This document shows positions 45,035 to 53,606 of a DNA stretch of 64,000 nucleotides, in pieces (position 1 is the first letter of the stretch; each line of letters begins with the position of its first letter). The stretch spans positions 2,706,501 to 2,770,500 of the forward strand of contig NC_004193.1 in the NCBI RefSeq assembly GCF_000011245.1, read 5' to 3'. This stretch comes from Oceanobacillus iheyensis HTE831. GTDB lineage: Bacteria > Bacillota > Bacilli > Bacillales > Amphibacillaceae. Below the pieces are notes generated by a model. That model saw nothing but the letters and a program-made list of their open reading frames with translations, made no database searches and was not told the DNA's origin. The position numbers and the translations under genes are program-made.

Positions 45035-46189
45035 TTATTCTTTAAACTCCAACATTTTTGTTTTTAGTTCTTCTTCCATTCCCATTAATTCTTTTTCCGC
45101 TTCTGTTCTTTTCTTGCGTCCTTCAGATTGAATTTGTAACGTTTCTTCAATCGTAGACATTAATTTTTCCTGTGTTTGTTTTAATGTTTCTAAGTCAATA
45201 ATTCCTCGCTCGTTTTCTTTCGTAGTTTCTACTGCATTTTCATTTAATAACTCTGCATTTTTTAATAATAAATCATTGGTTGTCTTTGATACTTGCTTTT
45301 GCGCTTCCATCGCATGACGTTGACGTAATAACGTTAACGCAATGGCAACTTGATTTTTCCATAAAGGAATCGCCGTGAGTACTGATGATTGGATTTTTTC
45401 CACCAATGCTTGATTTGTATTTTGAATTAAACGTATCTGAGGTGCACTTTGCATGGTTATTTGTCTACTTAGTCGTAAATCATGCGTTCGCTTTTGAAGT
45501 CGGTCAGCAAATTGCCTTATATCATTTACTTCTTGTACATCCATTTGGCTTTGACTTTGATCCGCTTTGGTACGTAATGAAGGAAGAAGTTCTTGTTCGA
45601 TTTCTTCCTGTTTTAATTCTCCGGCTGCAATATAAATATTCAGTGCATCATAATAGTCCCTATTTGTTTGAAATAGTTTATCCAGCATCTCATTATCAGA
45701 TGTTAAGATATCTTTGTTACGCTCTAAACGTACACTGATACGATCAATCTGTGCACTTGTTTTTTGATATCGGGATATGACTTCATTCACTGACTTCGAA
45801 AATTTCCCTAAGACTTTCGCAATAATTCCTTTCTTTTCCTGCTGTAACTCACTTGGATCTACTTGCTCTAGTCTTTTCATTAAATTTTCTAATATGGAAC
45901 CAACCTGACTTATATCTTTTTCTTGAACATGCTCTAACATTTGATGCGAAAACTGAATTAGCTTTGATTGAGCTTCGGTCCCAAATTGAACGAGTGCTTG
46001 TTGATTGTTTGTATCTATTTGAGCAGCTAAATGTTCTGCTTTTTTTCTGTTCTCTTCTGGCAACTGATCTACCAGTCTTTTGTTTTGATTTGGAGATTTA
46101 TCTATTTCAATGTCGGATGCCTTTGAATCTCCAAATGGATTATTTAATAATTCATCCATCGCATCCTGTCTATTTGGTTGAGCTGTCAT
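45035..46189 (-). CDS. yaaN: TelA/YaaN family protein (toxic-anion-resistance family)
   Basis: 384 residues, mostly helical and coiled-coil, with LVDQLPEENRKKAEHLAAQID, the central TAIPLWKNQVAIALTLLRQRHAMEAQKQVSKTTNDLLLKNAELL block that defines TelA, and a charged C-terminus. TelA proteins are linked to tellurite and lantibiotic tolerance; their biochemistry is poorly known. GGAGG precedes the ATG. It is 17 bases after the XpaC-like gene, the same pair as in B. subtilis xpaC-yaaN. Confidence 0.93.
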   Translation of the reverse strand: MTAQPNRQDAMDELLNNPFGDSKASDIEIDKSPNQNKRLVDQLPEENRKKAEHLAAQIDTNNQQALVQFGTEAQSKLIQFSHQMLEHVQEKDISQVGSILENLMKRLEQVDPSELQQEKKGIIAKVLGKFSKSVNEVISRYQKTSAQIDRISVRLERNKDILTSDNEMLDKLFQTNRDYYDALNIYIAAGELKQEEIEQELLPSLRTKADQSQSQMDVQEVNDIRQFADRLQKRTHDLRLSRQITMQSAPQIRLIQNTNQALVEKIQSSVLTAIPLWKNQVAIALTLLRQRHAMEAQKQVSKTTNDLLLKNAELLNENAVETTKENERGIIDLETLKQTQEKLMSTIEETLQIQSEGRKKRTEAEKELMGMEEELKTKMLEFKE

Positions 46190-46206
46190 AAGTAAAACCT
46201 CCTAAA

Positions 46207-46830
46207 CTATTTTTTCGATCTTTTTAAAGATTGCTTGGCAACATCTAATTCATAATCCAGTGTGTCCAGGTCTTCATTAAGCATTACATGTAAATCTTTT
46301 TGAATTGTCCCGCCTAATTCGGTTAACGTATGCCTCGTTTGTTTTAGAGACTGCTGCATTTCTACAGATTTTGAAGGCTGATTATATAGGTAAGCATATC
46401 TTTCAGCTAATTCTACAAGGGAGTCAAGATGATTGTAAAAGAATGACTCGGCTTGATAAAAACGCGCTGGCTCTTTTCTAGCATTACTATAGATTTTCTG
46501 TGCTGTTCGAGCAATGGATAAATTCTCACGTGCATGCTGAAAAGACCGAACTCGAAGTAGTGCTTTATGCATTCGAGAAATTTTCTGCTTTGCTTCTTTT
46601 AGATTTGTATCAATATATTTGTACTCTTTCTTCTTTAATCCATGTCGCTTTACAAAACGATAATCGAGTAATTGTTTTGAAGAAATATACATTACTACTC
46701 CACCAATCGCTGCGAATAAACTCGTTAATAAAACAGTTTGACTATATATAAAAAAGCTCACCAGCCAAATAGCTGTCATACTCGTAAAACCAATCATACT
46801 TTGTAAAATAAATTGGAATATTGCTCTCAT
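46207..46830 (-). CDS. xpaC: XpaC-like membrane protein
   Basis: 207 residues. Two adjacent N-terminal hydrophobic helices (about 5-25 and 30-50), then a long helical cytoplasmic domain (KQKISRMHKALLRVRSFQHARENLSIARTAQKIYSNARKEPARFYQAESFFYNHLDSLVEL). It matches the XpaC family, first found through hydrolysis of an indolyl phosphate; its true role is unsettled. AGGAG precedes the ATG. It forms an operon with yaaN. Confidence 0.9.
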   Translation of the reverse strand: MRAIFQFILQSMIGFTSMTAIWLVSFFIYSQTVLLTSLFAAIGGVVMYISSKQLLDYRFVKRHGLKKKEYKYIDTNLKEAKQKISRMHKALLRVRSFQHARENLSIARTAQKIYSNARKEPARFYQAESFFYNHLDSLVELAERYAYLYNQPSKSVEMQQSLKQTRHTLTELGGTIQKDLHVMLNEDLDTLDYELDVAKQSLKRSKK

Positions 46831-47086
46831 CCCATCACTCCTAGATCATTTAGCCATCTAACATCATACTTTTATTATACTATTACGAATGAAAGCTTTA
46901 AAAGTTTCACCTTCTATTATTTCTATTATTTCCAGAAAACGGAGATAGAATTCAAAGTTTTCCGATTTCAATTCCTCCACTTACTTTGATTTATATATAT
47001 TTCAATTGTTGCTCTATAGCGCTCTTCACTAGCCAAGAGCTGAATTCATATAACAGAAGCATTTATCACACGTCTTATTCTTCTCA

Positions 47087-47133
47087 AACTGTGGTTTGCA
47101 GAATTTATTAGGGAATTCCCCTAAACCGCAGTT
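47087..47133 (+). other. Hairpin element upstream of coaW
   Basis: AACTGTGGTTT and AAACCGCAGTT form an 11-bp stem (one G-U pair on RNA) around an inner AGGGAATTCCCCT near-palindrome, followed by TTTT. It lies in the 371-base gap before coaW, which shows no ORF. It could be an attenuator, a terminator or a protein site. Confidence 0.45.
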
Positions 47134-47201
47134 TTACGGAAACTTCCACACCGTGGTAAACTATTAGCAATTACTTGAGTGAGATAGTGAGGAGGATGTA
47201 A

Positions 47202-47990
47202 ATGAAACGAATAGGTATCGATGCTGGAGGTTCTCTAGTTAAAGTTGCTTACGAAGAACATGGAAAAATGCATTTGAAAACATACTCATCTCATAAAATG
47301 GAAGAAGTAATTCAGTGGTTAAAAACGCTTTCTCCATATGCTTCATTCCATATTACTGGGGGAAGATCGAGAGAATTAAACTTAGAAGGATATCGTGTCT
47401 ATACCATTCCAGAATTTAAAGCAATTATGGAAGGAACATCCTATCTGCTGCATCAAGAACGTAAACTACCAAAAAGTGACTATTTACTGGTGAATATTGG
47501 AACAGGTACTTCAATTTTTTATAATGAAAATCGTATTGCTGGAACAGGAATTGGAGGTGGTTTATTAACCGGACTCGGGGAACTATTAACAAAAGAGTCT
47601 TCTTATACTCAACTTATCCAAATGGCAAAACAAGGTGACCGTACTAAAAGCGACTTAATGGTCAGAGATATTTATAAAGATTCTACCTCACCGATTGATG
47701 AAACACTCACCGCTGCTAATTTTGGAAAAGTTGGATTAGATCCTTCAAATTCCAAAGAAGATCAAATGGCTGCTTTAATACAATTAATTGGAGAAACAAT
47801 ACTTTTGATATCACATGGAGCTGCACAATCAGTAAAGACAAGCCAGATTGTTTTTATTGGCGGTACATTAACAAATAATCAACCTTTACAACGTGTATTC
47901 CTACATTTCCAAGAACAAATGAACTATACCGCTACTTTCCTAAATAATGGTGGTCATGCTGGTGCAATTGGCGCTATGCTATCCTCCTGA
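47202..47990 (+). CDS. coaW: Type II pantothenate kinase
   Basis: 262 residues, ASKHA fold as in S. aureus CoaW: RIGIDAGGSLVKVAYEE (phosphate-1), LVNIGTGTSIFY (phosphate-2), GGGLLTGLGELL and VFIGGTLTNNQPLQ (adenosine). It phosphorylates pantothenate as the first step of CoA synthesis and in this type is not inhibited by CoA. AGGAGG precedes the ATG. It is apparently monocistronic, 90 bases before the MBL-HhH gene. Confidence 0.93.
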   Translation: MKRIGIDAGGSLVKVAYEEHGKMHLKTYSSHKMEEVIQWLKTLSPYASFHITGGRSRELNLEGYRVYTIPEFKAIMEGTSYLLHQERKLPKSDYLLVNIGTGTSIFYNENRIAGTGIGGGLLTGLGELLTKESSYTQLIQMAKQGDRTKSDLMVRDIYKDSTSPIDETLTAANFGKVGLDPSNSKEDQMAALIQLIGETILLISHGAAQSVKTSQIVFIGGTLTNNQPLQRVFLHFQEQMNYTATFLNNGGHAGAIGAMLSS

Positions 47991-48080
47991 TGGTAATTTT
48001 CATACCTTTGGTGGATAGTTTCCTCTTCCATATTTTGGTAACCTAATAGTCTAATCAGACAAGATGGGAGTTAACAAACA

Positions 48081-49160
48081 TTGCTAAAAAAATTTATCTT
48101 CGTCCTATCTTTCATATTATTGCTGATCGGCTGTGGAGATACTCAGACATCTGAAGCTAATAATCTTTCAAATTCATCTACAGATGGCAACTTAAAAGTA
48201 CACTTTATCGACGTTGGACAAGCAGATGCAACTTTATTTTCCTATAAAAATGGAGATGAAGCTTATTCTGTCCTGTTTGATACTGGGGATTGGCAAGGTG
48301 ACGAAGTAGTTCCTTATCTACAAGAACAAAATATTGATCATCTTGATCTTGCCATCATTAGTCATCCTGATGCTGATCATATCGGACAATTATCAGATGT
48401 ACTAGAAAATATTCAAGTTGATGAAGTATGGATGTCTGGAAATGAAAGTACTTCCCAAACTTATTTAGATGCAATGGAAGCTATTTTCGACCAAGATAGT
48501 ACGTATCAAGAACCTCGTACTGGGGATGAGTACACAATAGGACCACTTGATATAGAGGTGCTATATCCAGAAACAATCTCAGGCAAATCAAATGAGGAAT
48601 CCATATCTATACGATTGGGTTACAATGAAGTTTCCTTTGTACTTACGGGAGATGCCGGTAAACAAGAGGAGCTTGAAATGATAGAATCTACCGAGTCACT
48701 TGATAGTACAGTCTTACATCTTGGGCACCATGGATCTGATACTTCCTCTGACGCTGATTTTGTAAAGGAAGTCGATCCAGAGCTAGCAATTTATAGTGCT
48801 GGAGAGGATAATTCATATGAACATCCGAGTGAAGAAGTAATTCGACTATTAAATAATGAGGAAATTGATTGGTATGGCACCGATGTCAATGGTACGATTA
48901 TTGTTGAGACAGACGGACAAGAATACGCTGTACACACGGAACATCCTCATGATGATTCTGAACAAACTGCGTGTGTAAATATTAATGAAAGTACAGAAGA
49001 ACAACTTCAAGAGATAGTTCATATTGGTGCCTCTCGAGCAGAGCAAATAGTAGAAGAACGTCCCTTTGAATCACTTCAAGATCTTGATAGCATACAAGGC
49101 ATAGGGATGAGTCGAATTACAGATATTGAAGAACAAGGAATTGTTTGTCGTTTAGATTAA
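48081..49160 (+). CDS. Secreted MBL-fold protein with C-terminal helix-hairpin-helix
   Basis: 359 residues. Signal peptide with lipobox LIGC (Cys18), so probably a lipoprotein outside the membrane. The MBL domain (about 35-285) has FIDVGQADA, SHPDADHIGQ, LTGDAG, LHLGHHGSDTS and SAGEDNSYEHP, the pattern of the ComEC extracellular nuclease-like domain. The C-terminus (about 297-359) is a ComEA-type double helix-hairpin-helix (CVNINESTEEQLQEIVHIGASRAEQIV) that binds DNA. The start is TTG with GGGAG. It could be an extracellular nuclease; its DUF3006 partner follows. Confidence 0.9.
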   Translation: MLKKFIFVLSFILLLIGCGDTQTSEANNLSNSSTDGNLKVHFIDVGQADATLFSYKNGDEAYSVLFDTGDWQGDEVVPYLQEQNIDHLDLAIISHPDADHIGQLSDVLENIQVDEVWMSGNESTSQTYLDAMEAIFDQDSTYQEPRTGDEYTIGPLDIEVLYPETISGKSNEESISIRLGYNEVSFVLTGDAGKQEELEMIESTESLDSTVLHLGHHGSDTSSDADFVKEVDPELAIYSAGEDNSYEHPSEEVIRLLNNEEIDWYGTDVNGTIIVETDGQEYAVHTEHPHDDSEQTACVNINESTEEQLQEIVHIGASRAEQIVEERPFESLQDLDSIQGIGMSRITDIEEQGIVCRLD

Positions 49161-49172
49161 GGAGGATATCAT

Positions 49173-49433
49173 TTGAAAGGAATCATTGATCGTTTCGAAA
49201 AAGACTTTGCTGTTATTCTCGTTGAAGAACAGCAAAAAGAATATGTACTCCAAAAATCTAACCTTCCCACAGGCTGTACCATAAACTCAGTAGTACAAAT
49301 AGATGAGAGAAATGGTCAACTACATGTAACCTTAGATTATCAACAGAAAAAACAATTGCAAGATAAGGCAACTGCACTTCGTAAAGCACTACTAAACAAG
49401 AAAAATCCGAGTAAATTAAAAAGAAAGAAATAA
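49173..49433 (+). CDS. DUF3006 family protein
   Basis: 86 residues: KGIIDRFEKDFAVILVEEQQKEYVLQKSNLPTGC, the DUF3006 beta-barrel motif, with a basic C-terminal tail (NPSKLKRKK). It is often encoded beside secreted ComEC-like MBL proteins. Here it is 12 bases after the MBL-HhH gene, with AAGGAGG before a TTG start. Function unknown. Confidence 0.85.
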   Translation: MKGIIDRFEKDFAVILVEEQQKEYVLQKSNLPTGCTINSVVQIDERNGQLHVTLDYQQKKQLQDKATALRKALLNKKNPSKLKRKK

Positions 49434-49572
49434 AACAAAGCACAAGTACCTGTTTCGAAATTTCACGAGGCATACCTTGTTCTTAAGCGCGAGTATATAA
49501 AACCATCTAGTTTCTAGACTTGGCTGGTTCAATTATTTTAAAAAGCTACAGCATCAATCATTTGCTATATAA

Positions 49573-49613
49573 TTAAGCTAGAGGGCCAATCATTTATCGT
49601 CCCCCTAGCTTGA
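49573..49613 (-). terminator. Hairpin downstream of the CsbD-type gene
   Basis: AAGCTAGAGGG and CCCCCTAGCTT pair around a 17-base loop; the T-tract on the minus strand is weak. Confidence 0.55.
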
Positions 49614-49622
49614 TCACTTAAA

Positions 49623-49799
49623 TCACTTATTGTTATTCTTCGCATCGGCAATCGTGTCTTGAGCTTCGCCCTTCGCTTTATCACGCTTTCCTTCTGCTTT
49701 TCGTTGAGGATCATCCGTTGCGCTACCCCATTGATCTTTTGCTTCACCTTTAATTTTTTTTCCAATTGCTTTCGCTTTATCTTTCATACCATCACTCAT
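49623..49799 (-). CDS. CsbD-type stress protein
   Basis: 58 residues: MSDGMKDKAKAIGKKIKGEA, then KDQWGSATDDPQRKAEGKRD and AKGEAQDTIADAK. It has the lysine/alanine-rich repeats of the CsbD-like family, which are general-stress proteins of unknown biochemistry. GGAGG precedes ATG 49799. A sigma-B-like promoter at 49835-49859 fits the known sigma-B control of B. subtilis csbD. Confidence 0.88.
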   Translation of the reverse strand: MSDGMKDKAKAIGKKIKGEAKDQWGSATDDPQRKAEGKRDKAKGEAQDTIADAKNNNK

Positions 49800-49834
49800 G
49801 ATGAAAACCTCCTATCATGTTTGTTAGTATGTGT

Positions 49835-49859
49835 TTTCCCTTAATGATATTGACTAAAC
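49835..49859 (-). promoter_or_regulatory. Sigma-B-like promoter of the CsbD-type gene
   Basis: Minus-strand GTTTAG (49854-49859), 13-base spacer, GGGAAA (49835-49840), close to the sigma-B consensus GTTTAA-N12-14-GGGTAT. The -35 box overlaps the last codons and stop of pdxT. Confidence 0.72.
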
Positions 49860-50456
49860 ATGATTGAAGTTCTTGTTTGAAGAAATCATAGTTAAAAACA
49901 TCTCCAAAAACCGATCATCATCCGTCAGTTCGGGATGAAATGCACAAACAAGAACGTTTTTTTGACGTGCAGCTACGATTTTATCATTATAGGAAGCTAT
50001 TACTTCCACACCTTCTCCAACGGATTCGATATAAGGCGCACGGATAAATACAGCATGATAGCTATCATCCATATATTTAGCTTGAATAGTAGCTTCAAAA
50101 CTATCCTTCTGTCTTCCAAATCCATTACGTTGAACGGTTATATCCATAAGTTTTAAGGTAGGAGTATAATCCCTTCCTATTGTTGTTTTACTTAATAGTA
50201 CTAACCCTGCGCAAGTTCCAAAAATAGCTTTTCCTTCATTTGCAAAGTTCTGGATAGGTTCATATAATTTATTCTCTTCAATCAGTTTCCAAATAGCTGT
50301 ACTCTCACCACCAGGAATAATTAAACCATCTAGTTGATGTAAATCCGTTGATTTTTTGACAACTACAGGTTGCTGTTCTAATTCCTTTAACCGGTTTACA
50401 TGTTCACTTATGGCCCCTTGTAAGCCCAATACTCCTATACGAAAAGAATTGCACAT
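49854..50456 (-). CDS. pdxT: Pyridoxal 5'-phosphate synthase glutaminase subunit PdxT
   Basis: About 200 residues, class I glutamine amidotransferase: IGVLGLQGAISEHVNRL, LIIPGGEST, catalytic Cys in IFGTCAGLVLLS, and His-Glu in CAFHPELTDD. It supplies ammonia to PdxS for PLP synthesis. ATG 50456 is chosen with GGTGG upstream; the frame opens four codons earlier. It follows pdxS by 23 bases, in one operon. Confidence 0.95.
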   Translation of the reverse strand: MCNSFRIGVLGLQGAISEHVNRLKELEQQPVVVKKSTDLHQLDGLIIPGGESTAIWKLIEENKLYEPIQNFANEGKAIFGTCAGLVLLSKTTIGRDYTPTLKLMDITVQRNGFGRQKDSFEATIQAKYMDDSYHAVFIRAPYIESVGEGVEVIASYNDKIVAARQKNVLVCAFHPELTDDDRFLEMFLTMISSNKNFNHV

Positions 50457-50479
50457 GCTATTCACCACCCTTTACGTTA

Positions 50480-51367
50480 TTACCAACCACGTTCTTGCAT
50501 ACGTTGATCAGCAGCTAGAGAATGCACATCTATCCCTGTCATCGCTTCCCCTAGATCTTTTGATACTTCTGCAATACGTTCATAATCGTCAAAATACGTA
50601 GTTGCTTGTACAATCGCACGGGCAAACTTCTCAGGATGATGAGATTTAAAGATACCAGATCCAACAAACACACCGTCTGCTCCTAATTCCATCATCAACG
50701 CAGCGTCTGCTGGTGTAGCTACTCCTCCTGCTGCAAAATTAACGACTGGTAATCTACCATTTTCTTTAATTTGCAAAAGTATCTCATACGGTGCTCCAAG
50801 ATTTTTTGCTTCTGTCATTAATTCATCTTTGCTCATATGAACAACTTTGTTGACTTGCGCTTGAACCTCTCGTATATGACGAACCGCTTCCACAATATTC
50901 CCTGTACCCGGTTCTCCTTTCGTACGTAGCATTGCTGCTCCTTCTCCAATTCTCCTTGCTGCTTCACCTAAGTCTCTGCAACCACAAACAAACGGAACTG
51001 TATAATCAGACTTATTTAAATGAAATACTTCATCTGCTGGAGTTAACACTTCACTTTCATCGATATAATCAACTCCCAAAGATTCTAATACTCTTGCTTC
51101 TACAATATGACCTATACGTGCTTTCGCCATTACAGGAATCGATACGGATTGAATAATTTCTTCTACTAAGCTCGGATTTGCCATCCTTGCAACTCCACCA
51201 GCAGCACGAATATCAGATGGTACTCGTTCCAATGCCATAACAGCAACCGCGCCTGCTTGTTCAGCTATCTTAGCCTGTTCACTATTGACAACATCCATGA
51301 TTACTCCGCCTTTTTGCATTTGAGCCATTCCTCTTTTAACTCGATCTGTACCAAGTTTTCTTTCCAT
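50480..51367 (-). CDS. pdxS: Pyridoxal 5'-phosphate synthase subunit PdxS
   Basis: 295 residues, TIM barrel: [76 protein letters not shown], the Lys-containing [15 protein letters not shown] and [12 protein letters not shown]. It makes PLP from ribose 5-phosphate, glyceraldehyde 3-phosphate and ammonia. ATG 51367 with AGGAGGAG gives the standard length. It is divergent from pdxR across a 126-base region. Confidence 0.97.
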   Translation of the reverse strand: MERKLGTDRVKRGMAQMQKGGVIMDVVNSEQAKIAEQAGAVAVMALERVPSDIRAAGGVARMANPSLVEEIIQSVSIPVMAKARIGHIVEARVLESLGVDYIDESEVLTPADEVFHLNKSDYTVPFVCGCRDLGEAARRIGEGAAMLRTKGEPGTGNIVEAVRHIREVQAQVNKVVHMSKDELMTEAKNLGAPYEILLQIKENGRLPVVNFAAGGVATPADAALMMELGADGVFVGSGIFKSHHPEKFARAIVQATTYFDDYERIAEVSKDLGEAMTGIDVHSLAADQRMQERGW

Positions 51368-51493
51368 AAATCCCACTCCTCCTAATAGATTTTCTGATGA
51401 TTTTTTATTATTATAAAAATAGATTGATATGTTTAAAAGTGCCAATTTCTTATAATTTGATAAGGTCAGTTTAGTAGAGAGGAGTTATTCAGC

Positions 51494-52888
51494 ATGGAAA
51501 TGCTTAGTATACATTTGGATAGATCCATAGATACACCACTATATGAACAAATATATATGTATATAAAACAGGAAATCATCAATTCTCATCTTGCATATGG
51601 AGAAAAGTTACCCTCCAAACGTAAATTATCGGAATTTCTCGAAGTCAGTCAAAATACAATTGAAACTGCATTTGATCAGCTTGTAGCAGAAGGATATATT
51701 GAATCGAGACCGCGAAAAGGATATTTTGTATTGGCACAAGGCGATTTAGAATATATTTATCAAGCGAAAAACACTACATACGCAGAAAATACGTCTACAG
51801 ATGAAATTAACTACGATTTTTATCCTAGTCGGATTGATACGGAAGCTTTTCCATTCGATCAATGGAAGAAGTATACAAAACAAATGATTGATAAACAGCA
51901 TCATCAGCTACTACTACTAGGAAACGCACAAGGGGATGTTGAGTTAAGAGAAGAAATTGCAAACTATCTTTATCACGCAAGAGGAATACGTTGTGACCGT
52001 GATTCCATTATCGTTGGTGCCGGTGTTGAAATTTTGTTACAACAACTTATTTCTTTGTTCCCAAAAGAAACGTTATTTGGTATCGAAGACCCTGGTTACC
52101 AGCTGATTTTACATATTGTAAAACATTTTGGTCACCAAGCTTTCCCATTAGAAATGGATGATCAAGGGATTATTATGAAGAGATTAGAAGAAGCAGATCC
52201 AACATTAATTTATGTAACACCTTCTCATCATTTCCCATATGGATCTGTATTATCTATTAATAGAAGAAATCAATTACTTCAATGGGCAGAAGATGATCAG
52301 CAACGATATATTATTGAAGATGATTACGACAGTGAATTTCGATATACTGGAAAAACAATCCCGCCATTGAAAAGCATGGATGCGAACGATCGCGTCATAT
52401 ATTTGGGATCCTTTTCGAAATCCTTAATACCTTCACTTAGAATAAGCTATATGATTTTGCCAAAGCAGTTATTGAACCTTTTTAACCATAAGCTTTCATT
52501 CTATCATTCCACTGTCTCCAGAATTGACCAACAAGTACTTGCACAATTCATGAGAAATGGGGATTTTGAGAAACATCTTAATCGAATGCGAAAAATTTAC
52601 CGAAGGAAGTTGGAATTGGTTCTGGAACTTATCAAACCATACCATCCGACTATTCGTTTCATTGGGGAACAATCTGGATTGCATATTGTTTGTGAAGTGA
52701 GAAATGGAAAAACGGAACAGGAGATCATAAATAATGCAAAAAAAGCAAAACTCAAAGTCTATCCGATTACTGCCTATACTGCTACCGATTGGTTAACAGA
52801 ACACCCGCAATTTATTATTGGATTTGCTGGGATTCCATATAGACATTTACAAGATGCGGTGGAATCATTTTTAGACATCTGCCTGTAA
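51494..52888 (+). CDS. pdxR: MocR-type regulator PdxR
   Basis: 464 residues. An N-terminal GntR winged helix (about 10-75; YEQIYMYIKQEIINSHLAYGEKLPSKRKLSEFLEVSQNTIETAFDQL) is fused to an aminotransferase fold I domain with the PLP Lys in YLGSFSKSLIPSLRISYM. Divergent placement from pdxST is the known arrangement for PdxR, which activates pdxST when PLP is low and represses itself. GAGGAG precedes the ATG. Confidence 0.93.
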   Translation: MEMLSIHLDRSIDTPLYEQIYMYIKQEIINSHLAYGEKLPSKRKLSEFLEVSQNTIETAFDQLVAEGYIESRPRKGYFVLAQGDLEYIYQAKNTTYAENTSTDEINYDFYPSRIDTEAFPFDQWKKYTKQMIDKQHHQLLLLGNAQGDVELREEIANYLYHARGIRCDRDSIIVGAGVEILLQQLISLFPKETLFGIEDPGYQLILHIVKHFGHQAFPLEMDDQGIIMKRLEEADPTLIYVTPSHHFPYGSVLSINRRNQLLQWAEDDQQRYIIEDDYDSEFRYTGKTIPPLKSMDANDRVIYLGSFSKSLIPSLRISYMILPKQLLNLFNHKLSFYHSTVSRIDQQVLAQFMRNGDFEKHLNRMRKIYRRKLELVLELIKPYHPTIRFIGEQSGLHIVCEVRNGKTEQEIINNAKKAKLKVYPITAYTATDWLTEHPQFIIGFAGIPYRHLQDAVESFLDICL

Positions 52889-52942
52889 ACATAGAAATAT
52901 GATATAATTAGCATTTGTATTTATTTTTAAAGGTGTGACAGG

Positions 52943-53572
52943 ATGAATAAACAGGAAATTATACAACGTATACTCATTGTATTCACTACAACATTAGCAG
53001 TAGCGTGTATAGGTATTTATATGGGACAATATATACCAAAACAATGGATGCTACCATTAATGATTATTGAAATTATCATGTTAATAGCTGCTGCTCTTTT
53101 ACGACGAAGGAGCCGAGTCGGGTATATATTCTTATTTTCATTTGTGGTAATTTCTGGAATAACCATGTTTCCAGCAATTTACTTTTATGTAAGTGAAATT
53201 GGTGCTGTTGTTGTTTTATTTGTATTTTTGTTAACTTTAATGATTTTCACCATTTTAGGAATGGTAGGATGGGTGCTACAAAAAGATCTTTCTTTTATGG
53301 GGTCTACATTGTTTATTATCTTGATTGTACTAATTGCTTTTAGTATCTTTACTTGGTTTATTCCACAATCTGATACAGTATTAGTAATCGTGGCTTGTGT
53401 CTCTGCCGGTCTATTTTCGGTATATATCGTTTATGACTTCAATCAAATCAAACATCGAGCATTAACCGCAAAGGATGTTCCAAGTGCAGTATTAAGTCTA
53501 TACCTTGATGTTGTTAACCTATTCCTTCATTTATTACGAATCATATCTTATGTTTTCAAAAATAGAGGTTAA
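52943..53572 (+). CDS. Bax inhibitor-1/YccA family membrane protein
   Basis: 209 residues, seven hydrophobic segments and the BI-1 signature IVYDFNQIKHRAL, then VLSLYLDVVNLFLHLLRII near the C-terminus. The family comprises pH-sensitive calcium-leak channels in the bacteria studied. It lies 54 bases after pdxR and just before the alanine symporter; whether these are cotranscribed is unclear. Confidence 0.85.
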   Translation: MNKQEIIQRILIVFTTTLAVACIGIYMGQYIPKQWMLPLMIIEIIMLIAAALLRRRSRVGYIFLFSFVVISGITMFPAIYFYVSEIGAVVVLFVFLLTLMIFTILGMVGWVLQKDLSFMGSTLFIILIVLIAFSIFTWFIPQSDTVLVIVACVSAGLFSVYIVYDFNQIKHRALTAKDVPSAVLSLYLDVVNLFLHLLRIISYVFKNRG

Positions 53573-53606
53573 CTACGCTTGTTATTATTTATAGAAAGGA
53601 AGATTA

